Source: Oscillospiraceae bacterium (GTDB lineage: Bacteria; Bacillota_A; Clostridia; Oscillospirales; CAG-272). From it: DNA of 5,698 nt. Location of the stretch: contig SVSO01000195.1 of assembly GCA_015064195.1 (NCBI GenBank), forward strand, positions 1-5,698, read 5' to 3'. Shown here piece by piece: positions 1 to 4,245 of this stretch. Every line of letters begins with the position of its first letter. The first letter of the stretch is position 1. The position numbers and the translations under genes were made by a program. The notes beneath the pieces are model-generated. The model worked only from the letters and a program-made list of their open reading frames with translations. It was not told the origin of the DNA and ran no database searches.

Positions 1-494
1 CCCTCGGTCTGCGGGAAACGGTGCATTTTGTCACCCGATTCCGTGCGGAGGAGATGCCCCTGCTCACCGGCGTGCGCTACGATGCGCCCATCCTCAACGG
101 CACCTATCCGGTGGACATCCATCATCATGAGGACGGCGGCATTTCCTTCAAGCATCTCGACGGCCGCCGCCATACCACATGGGGCAAGAATACCCGTCAC
201 GAGAGCGGCAACTGGCGTGAGGAGATGGGACTCACCGGCGATCCGGCGAAATATTATCAGCTTCCCTTCGATCTGCTGGTTGGCGAGGAATACAAAAACT
301 TCATCGCCGCCGGACGCATGGTCAACGCCGATCCCGGTGCATACGGCGCGATCCGGGTCATGGTGAATCTCAATCAGCTGGGTGAAGCTGCAGGAACTGC
401 GGCGGCACTCTGTCTGGAGCGCGGCGAGTCGCTTCAGACCATCGATGGAAAACTTGTCAGTGAAACACTCAGAAAGGGAGGTTCTGCGGTATGA
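1..494 (+). CDS. FAD-dependent oxidoreductase, C-terminal part (5' truncated)
   Basis: Only the last 164 or so codons are in the window; the reading frame starts at base 3 and is open to the left edge, so the GTG at 21 is internal. The first residues read LGLRET-HFVTR, which resembles the G-(I/L)-R-E-(S/T)-R motif of the FAD_oxidored (Pfam PF12831) family. Near the end, GRMVNADPGAYGAIRV followed by GEAAGTAAALC matches that family's C-terminal FAD-contacting segment (GR-x-(I/V)-S-x(5)-A-x-GS-x-RV ... GQAAG-x-AAAL). Members are cytoplasmic flavoenzymes, often in sugar-utilisation operons; the substrate cannot be read from this fragment. The stop TGA (492-494) lies inside the ATGA shared with the next gene, so the two are probably translationally coupled in one operon. 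Family assignment is good; function beyond 'oxidoreductase' is open. Confidence 0.8.
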   Translation, partial: LGLRETVHFVTRFRAEEMPLLTGVRYDAPILNGTYPVDIHHHEDGGISFKHLDGRRHTTWGKNTRHESGNWREEMGLTGDPAKYYQLPFDLLVGEEYKNFIAAGRMVNADPGAYGAIRVMVNLNQLGEAAGTAAALCLERGESLQTIDGKLVSETLRKGGSAV

Positions 495-1948
495 AAAAAC
501 AATTTTGCCTGATCCTTGCGGCACTGCTTCTGACAGGATGCGGTGCGGATGCAGGAACGACGGACACCACGGCGGCCAGCACGGAGGAAACCACAACGGA
601 GGAAGTGACGACCATTCCCGCACCCGATCTGCCGGATAAGGATTTCGGCGGCGAAAATATCAACTTCCTCGTGCGCGGCGAAAAAGCACAACCCACCAAC
701 TTCTCCCACGAGATCTACGCCTCCGAGGAAAACGGCGATGCCATCAACGATGCGGTCTATCGCCGGAATATGGCGGTGCAGGAACGCTTCAATGTGGAGA
801 TCACCGAGACGGCGGAGGACGACTCCGTGGACGCGGTGAAAAAGTCTGTGCTGGCGGATGACGGTGCGTATGATGTGGTCATGGTGCGCCCCAACCGCAT
901 GGTGACGCTGGGATCGGACGGAATGCTCGCCGATCTTTATGAAGTGCCCCACATCGACACGAGCAAGCAGTGGTGGGATCAGAACGGCGTTGCCAATCTG
1001 ACCTTCAACGGAAAGCTGTACTTCATTAACGGCGACATCAACATCATGGACAACAACGCAATCTGGGCGCTGATGTTCAACAAGGACCTGTTCGATAAAT
1101 ATCAGCTGGAATACCCCTACGAATCCGTCAAGGACGGCACGTGGACGCTGGACAAATTCGTTGAGCTGGCGAAATTCGGCTCGGAGGATCTGGACGGCAA
1201 CGGCATCATGGACGAATTCGACCAGTATGGTCTGATCACCGCCAATGAGAACATTTATCCGCTGATCGTGGCATCCGACAATCAGATCACCTCCCGCGAG
1301 GGCAATGAGATCGTCATCGATCCCGACATCGAGGGCATCCACGCGGCACTGGACAAGATCATCGCGCTCACATCGGATTCCTCCGTCACCCTCTATGCGG
1401 AGGCATATCAGAACAAGGGCTATACCAATGTCTGGTCGGAGGTCATGCGCCAATCCTTCAAGGAAGGCCGCGGACTCATGTACATCTCCGGCATCCTGTC
1501 CACCACCTATCTGCGGGATATGAACGATGAATTCGGCATCATTCCGCTTCCCAAGGCGAGCGAATCCCAGAAGGAATACAAAACATGGATGAGCCTGAAC
1601 AACAGCTCTATGCTGGGTATTCCCTCCTCCAACGACGATCTGGAGATGACCGGCATCATCTGCGAAGCACTGGCAGCGGAATCGGCTGTCACCCTCACTC
1701 CCGCTTACTTCGACACCACCCTCAGCGGCAAGGTTGCCCGCGACGAGGACTCGGTGGCCATGCTGGAGATCATCCTCGGCTCGGTCAGCTTCGACTTCGC
1801 CAACATTTTCAATCTCGGCAGCATCAACGGCATCTTCCCCAAGGGCGGCATGACCGGCAACAACACCTTCGCCTCGGATTATGCATCCCGTGAGGCGGCA
1901 ATCCAGAAGGATTTCGAGAAAGTTCTGGCAAATTACGGCACGAAATAA
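491..1948 (+). CDS. Extracellular solute-binding lipoprotein of an ABC transporter (family 1-like)
   Basis: A 485-residue protein. The start ATG at 491 follows AAGGGAGG (474-481) by 9 bases and overlaps the upstream stop by 4 bases. A short type II signal peptide ends in the lipobox L14-T15-G16-C17, so Cys17 should be lipidated and hold the protein on the outer face of the membrane. Residues about 18-47 form a Thr/Glu/Ala-rich flexible linker. The rest resembles the UgpB/MalE-type binding-protein fold of clostridial sugar transporters: YDVVMVRPN (127-135), NGKLYFINGDIN (173-184), ALMFNKDLFDKY (193-204), TWTLDKFVELAK (217-228) and KTWMSLNNSSMLGIP (364-378). Residues 233-244 (DLDGNGIMDEFD) read as an EF-hand-like calcium loop, as in other sugar-binding proteins. 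No permease or ATPase gene follows; a terminator does. The transporter partners must lie left of the window or elsewhere. The ligand is unknown; a sugar or oligosaccharide is an inference from family and from the coupled oxidoreductase. Confidence 0.88.
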   Translation: MKKQFCLILAALLLTGCGADAGTTDTTAASTEETTTEEVTTIPAPDLPDKDFGGENINFLVRGEKAQPTNFSHEIYASEENGDAINDAVYRRNMAVQERFNVEITETAEDDSVDAVKKSVLADDGAYDVVMVRPNRMVTLGSDGMLADLYEVPHIDTSKQWWDQNGVANLTFNGKLYFINGDINIMDNNAIWALMFNKDLFDKYQLEYPYESVKDGTWTLDKFVELAKFGSEDLDGNGIMDEFDQYGLITANENIYPLIVASDNQITSREGNEIVIDPDIEGIHAALDKIIALTSDSSVTLYAEAYQNKGYTNVWSEVMRQSFKEGRGLMYISGILSTTYLRDMNDEFGIIPLPKASESQKEYKTWMSLNNSSMLGIPSSNDDLEMTGIICEALAAESAVTLTPAYFDTTLSGKVARDEDSVAMLEIILGSVSFDFANIFNLGSINGIFPKGGMTGNNTFASDYASREAAIQKDFEKVLANYGTK

Positions 1949-1950
1949 GG

Positions 1951-1985
1951 AAAAGCAGGAGCTGGCAATCAGCTCCTGCTTTTTT
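1951..1985. terminator. Bidirectional intrinsic terminator between convergent genes
   Basis: A perfect inverted repeat, with arms 1951-1964 and 1970-1983 around the 5-base loop GCAAT (1965-1969). The GC-rich core GCAGGAGCTG/CAGCTCCTGC is flanked by AAAA on the left and six T (1980-1985) on the right, so it works as a hairpin plus U-tract for the + strand gene ending at 1948. On the - strand the tract is only four U but still plausible for the serpin gene, whose stop codon (1987-1985) touches the repeat. The two genes end 36 bases apart and share this element. Confidence 0.93.
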
Positions 1986-3430
1986 CACGGCTTGTTCACC
2001 GTTCCCACAAACAGCGGGATATTCCTGTCGATACCACTCTTGGTAACGGCGAATACAAATGGCCGATCGAGGACGAAATCGATGATCTCATCCGGAGGCG
2101 CGGCTGCACCGGCACCGAAATTCAGCTCAATGTAGCTGGCGGCCTTCACGCCCTTTTCGTCGATCTGCACCCGGGTATCCTGATGGATGCCGGCGAGATA
2201 GACGGGATAGGGGCTGGTCGTGCTTTGAAGCGAATCGGAAAACTCCGCCTGCGTCCAGTCGAACACCCGCGAAAGGCCAAGATTCATAAGCCCCGCTTTC
2301 ACGTCGATGCCGGCGGACACGTCGAACTGCGGCACGATGAGATTCACTTTCATCCACTTTTTATTCTCCGCCGGAAATGCTTCCCCGCCGGTGATCATGT
2401 TCATGTAATCTCCGCCGGTCAGCACATCGTCCACGGTTTTGCCCTCATCCGGCAGGATGAACCACATGGCCGAGCCGTTTTTCATATGCAGTGCCACCGC
2501 CGCGAAATCCTCTGCCCAATAATAGTACATCTCCGCCAGCTTCCGGTTCATGAAGGTGCAGTCAACATCGCCCTCAGCGGTATGGAACACGCCCTCCGTA
2601 TTCAGACCTGCGCTGAATTCGTCCTTCCATTTCGCCTGAAAATAGATGGTGGACGCCATGACCAGCATCTGATCCTCCACCGGCAGTGTCACCTTGCCGG
2701 TGCGGTCAGTGAGCAGGCCGCCGGTCTGATTTTTCATCCAGTTCGTGATGGCCTTGTTGGTGCGTTCACTGCCGAGGCTGCCCTGATACACCGAGGCGTA
2801 GTAATCGTGGGCGAGAACGTCCATTTTTTCCTGATCGTAGGCCAAATCATCGTCCAGCCACAGGGAATTTGCCAGCACGCTGATCTCGTTTCCGTTGTCC
2901 GCATAGACCGTCTCCCAGACCGCGCTGACATTTCGCCGCAGCTCCGCCGTATCCACCGCGCCGAGGAGGTCAAGCAGCTCCGCCTGCGCCTCTCCGCCCG
3001 CCAGCTCTGCAGTCATGGCAAGAGAAATGTAAGCGTTGATGGGCGACCAGACCCGGTTCGTGCTGTCCGCACCGGCGATAATTTCAGCCGATGCCTGCTC
3101 CGCAAAGACGGCGATGGGCGGGATCGCCGCATCCGCCGTTTCTCTGCGCGCATCCCGTTCCGCCCGCCATGCATCAAAGCGTTCGTCGGATGCGCCGTTG
3201 CCGGGACGTGCGGTGATGCGTGGCTCGGATGCCGTGCTGATCGCCTTGGCGGAAACGATGAGCGGGATGCCCGTATGATGCACGGTCAGCACGATGGCCA
3301 TCACCGCCGCGATGCCGCCCAGCCATTTGACCGCCCGGGGAATGCGGCGGCGTTTTTTGTATTCCTTCGCATCCTTCACATATTCCTCCGGCGCTTCCCC
3401 GATCATGTCAAGAATCTGCTCCTTTTTCAT
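1985..3430 (-). CDS. Membrane-anchored serpin (serine protease inhibitor family), possible anti-sigma/sensor protein
   Basis: A 481-residue protein; ATG at 3430-3428 with GGAGGAGGG (3448-3440) 9 bases upstream, overlapping the sigma gene stop by 4 bases. Residues 1-34 are charged and end in a basic KKRRRIPR stretch (25-32), then a hydrophobic segment (about 35-50) with no lipobox: a type II signal anchor with the N-terminus inside. About 60 linker residues lead to a full serpin domain (about 105-481). Serpin landmarks: STNRVWSP (123-130), LANSLWL (186-192), NKAITNWMKNQTGGLL (225-240), STIYFQAKW (260-268), the hinge VQIDEKGVKAAS (421-432), and FVLDRPFVFAV (452-462), which fits the PROSITE serpin signature, ending IPLFVGTVNKP. 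Serpins trap serine or cysteine proteases by inserting the cleaved reactive loop into sheet A. The loop around the predicted scissile bond is Gly/Ala-rich, suggesting an elastase-like target (inference). The coupling to a sigma gene and the cytoplasmic tail suggest an anti-sigma role; signal peptidase cleavage near AKA (61-63), giving a secreted inhibitor, is the main alternative. Confidence 0.93.
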   Translation of the reverse strand: MKKEQILDMIGEAPEEYVKDAKEYKKRRRIPRAVKWLGGIAAVMAIVLTVHHTGIPLIVSAKAISTASEPRITARPGNGASDERFDAWRAERDARRETADAAIPPIAVFAEQASAEIIAGADSTNRVWSPINAYISLAMTAELAGGEAQAELLDLLGAVDTAELRRNVSAVWETVYADNGNEISVLANSLWLDDDLAYDQEKMDVLAHDYYASVYQGSLGSERTNKAITNWMKNQTGGLLTDRTGKVTLPVEDQMLVMASTIYFQAKWKDEFSAGLNTEGVFHTAEGDVDCTFMNRKLAEMYYYWAEDFAAVALHMKNGSAMWFILPDEGKTVDDVLTGGDYMNMITGGEAFPAENKKWMKVNLIVPQFDVSAGIDVKAGLMNLGLSRVFDWTQAEFSDSLQSTTSPYPVYLAGIHQDTRVQIDEKGVKAASYIELNFGAGAAAPPDEIIDFVLDRPFVFAVTKSGIDRNIPLFVGTVNKP

Positions 3431-3993
3431 TCGAAATATCCCTCCTCCTTCAGCTTTTCCCGCAGTTTTCCCCGCATCCGGTGGAGCATGGATGCGGTTT
3501 TGCTGTCGGAAAAGTCAAACTCTCGTGCAATTCCCGCCACCGAATCCATGTACCAGTACCGGCGCAGAAATACACGCCGCTCGGTGACGGGCAGCCCATC
3601 CAGAAATTCGCGGATGATGCGTGCCGTCTCTTTTGCATCCATGGCCGTCTCCACATCCTCCGATCCCGAAACGCAGTCCGCCAGCTCGTCAAGCACCAGC
3701 GGCAGTTCACCGCCGCCGCGCTTATCCGCGTGACGTCTCCGCCAGCGGTCGATGGAGATGCGGCGGGTGAGCTTGCCGAGAAATGCGGACAGCACCGACG
3801 GTCTGCGGGGCGGCATATTGTCCCACGCCGCAAGCCATGTGTCGTTCACGCTCTCCTCGGCATCCTCCCTGTCACATAGAATGTTGTAGGCGATATAGTG
3901 GCAGAATCTGCCGTATTTTTCATTGGATTCGCGGATGGCAGTCTCCGATCGCTGCCAGTAAAGCTCCACGATGCGCTCGTCCGTTGTCTGCAT
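3427..3993 (-). CDS. RNA polymerase sigma factor, sigma-70 family, ECF-like
   Basis: A 188-residue protein, the usual ECF size, with the two expected domains. Sigma-2 spans about 28-92: RFCHYIAYNILCDREDAEESVNDTW starts at 29 (regions 2.1-2.2, core RNA polymerase contact), and RRISIDRWRRRHADKR (77-92) covers 2.3-2.4, which melts and reads the -10. Sigma-4 spans about 119-184: LDGLPVTERRVFLRRYWY (131-148), then a helix-turn-helix with recognition helix SDSKTASMLHRMRGKLRE (162-179). No extra C-terminal domain. The start ATG (3993-3991) follows AAGGAGGTG (4007-3999), with GGAGG 7 bases away. The stop TGA overlaps the ATG of the membrane serpin gene, so the two are made from one message and probably in matched amounts, as is usual for a sigma factor and its membrane-bound antagonist. 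Target genes are unknown. I could not assign it to a numbered ECF group. Confidence 0.94.
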   Translation of the reverse strand: MQTTDERIVELYWQRSETAIRESNEKYGRFCHYIAYNILCDREDAEESVNDTWLAAWDNMPPRRPSVLSAFLGKLTRRISIDRWRRRHADKRGGGELPLVLDELADCVSGSEDVETAMDAKETARIIREFLDGLPVTERRVFLRRYWYMDSVAGIAREFDFSDSKTASMLHRMRGKLREKLKEEGYFE

Positions 3994-4018
3994 AAATGCA
4001 CCTCCTTCATAATATATA

Positions 4019-4044
4019 CTCGCAAAAACTGCGGATTCGTTGCA
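4019..4044 (-). promoter_or_regulatory. Candidate ECF-type promoter of the sigma gene (possible autoregulation)
   Basis: Read on the - strand, TGCAAC (4044-4039) is followed by exactly 16 bases and then CGAGTA (4022-4017). ECF promoters generally carry a -35 with an AAC core and a -10 containing CG(T/A), separated by 15-17 bases. Transcription would begin about 4010, leaving a very short leader that still includes the ribosome binding site at 4007-3999. Spacing and the AAC core fit; the -10 match is weak, so this is a hypothesis only. Confidence 0.35.
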
Positions 4045-4055
4045 TTCTTTTTTTC

Positions 4056-4084
4056 AGTATACCACAAATCTGTGAACGCATCAA
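4056..4084 (-). promoter_or_regulatory. Sigma-A type promoter for the sigma/serpin operon
   Basis: On the - strand, -35 TTGATG (4084-4079) and -10 TATACT (4061-4056) are separated by 17 bases, with the extended -10 TGG directly before TATACT. Predicted start is near 4049, giving a leader of about 56 bases before the ATG at 3993. The -35 matches 4 of 6 consensus bases and the -10 5 of 6. Confidence 0.75.
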
Positions 4085-4133
4085 GAATCGATGGCGATCC
4101 GCGCAAAAAAATCGAATTTTTTTTAAAAACCTC

Positions 4134-4162
4134 TTGACAAATCATGGTAAGTGTGGTATACT
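4134..4162 (+). promoter_or_regulatory. Strong sigma-A promoter of feoB
   Basis: A perfect -35 TTGACA (4134-4139), a 17-base spacer and -10 TATACT (4157-4162), preceded by the extended -10 TGG (4154-4156). Predicted start is close to 4169. The A/T tracts at 4105-4129 fall at about -40 to -64, where an UP element recognised by the RNA polymerase alpha subunit would sit. Such a near-consensus promoter needs a repressor, and two operator-like palindromes begin just after the start site. Confidence 0.9.
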
Positions 4163-4171
4163 ATTTTCCGG

Positions 4172-4190
4172 TTAGAGGATGCTAACTTAA
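4172..4190. promoter_or_regulatory. DtxR/IdeR-like operator, proximal
   Basis: TTAGAGGATGCTAACTTAA agrees with the known DtxR/IdeR operator TTAGGTTAGSCTAACCTAA at 14 of 19 positions; the right half is the better one. It overlaps an inverted repeat GTTAG-N6-CTAAC (4171-4186). It begins about 3 bases after the predicted feoB transcription start, so a bound dimer would block initiation or promoter clearance. Confidence 0.65.
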
Positions 4191-4200
4191 ATTTTCACCC

Positions 4201-4219
4201 GTCGGTTAGCCTAAGCTAA
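4201..4219. promoter_or_regulatory. DtxR/IdeR-like operator, distal
   Basis: GTCGGTTAGCCTAAGCTAA agrees with TTAGGTTAGSCTAACCTAA at 16 of 19 positions and contains the intact core GGTTAGCCTAA. It is also part of the inverted repeat GTTAGC-CTAA-GCTAAC (4205-4220), which has the same 16-base span as the repeat in the proximal site. The two centres are 29 bases apart. Members of this regulator family bind such sites when loaded with Fe2+ or Mn2+; a Fur box is not seen. Confidence 0.75.
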
Positions 4220-4245
4220 CAATGAAGTATTCAGGAGGAATCAAT

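Larger units (their letters stand above)
3994..4245. other. Divergent intergenic regulatory region
   Basis: This 252-base stretch separates the divergent sigma and feoB genes and contains no credible ORF. It is clearly more AT-rich than the genes around it. It carries two oppositely directed sigma-A type promoters (-35/-10 at 4084-4056 on the - strand and 4134-4162 on the + strand), an ECF-like promoter candidate on the - strand (4044-4019), a pair of DtxR-like operators (4172-4219) and both ribosome binding sites. The A/T tracts at 4105-4129 lie between the two promoters. Confidence 0.85.

Noticed and set aside
434..1453. 339-codon open frame on the - strand opposite the binding-protein gene
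   Set aside because: The opposite strand has a lipobox, ribosome binding site and conserved binding-protein motifs. The antisense protein is a Val/Ile/His/Arg-rich shadow with no recognisable domain.
3240..3430. Serpin N-terminus as an ordinary cleaved Sec signal peptide
   Set aside because: The n-region is about 34 residues with an acidic helix, unlike a normal signal peptide. Not fully excluded, because AKA at 61-63 could be a signal peptidase site; kept as the main alternative.
2183..3733. 516-codon open frame on the + strand opposite the serpin and sigma genes
   Set aside because: It is antisense to two genes with clear domains, has no suitable ribosome binding site, and is rich in Arg/His/Pro in a low-complexity manner. 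It reflects GC-biased codon use in the real genes.
4105..4124. A7-TCGAA-T8 inverted repeat as a terminator
   Set aside because: The stem is A-U only with no GC core and no transcript ends there; it is better explained as an UP-element-like tract upstream of the feoB -35.
3898..4137. 79-codon open frame on the + strand crossing from the sigma gene into the intergenic region
   Set aside because: No ribosome binding site, antisense to the sigma gene, and it ends in the A/T tract upstream of the feoB promoter.
4171..4245. Riboswitch or Fur box in the feoB leader
   Set aside because: The leader is about 77 bases and dominated by two short palindromes that match a DtxR-type operator. No riboswitch core is recognisable and no GATAATGAT-type Fur repeat is present.
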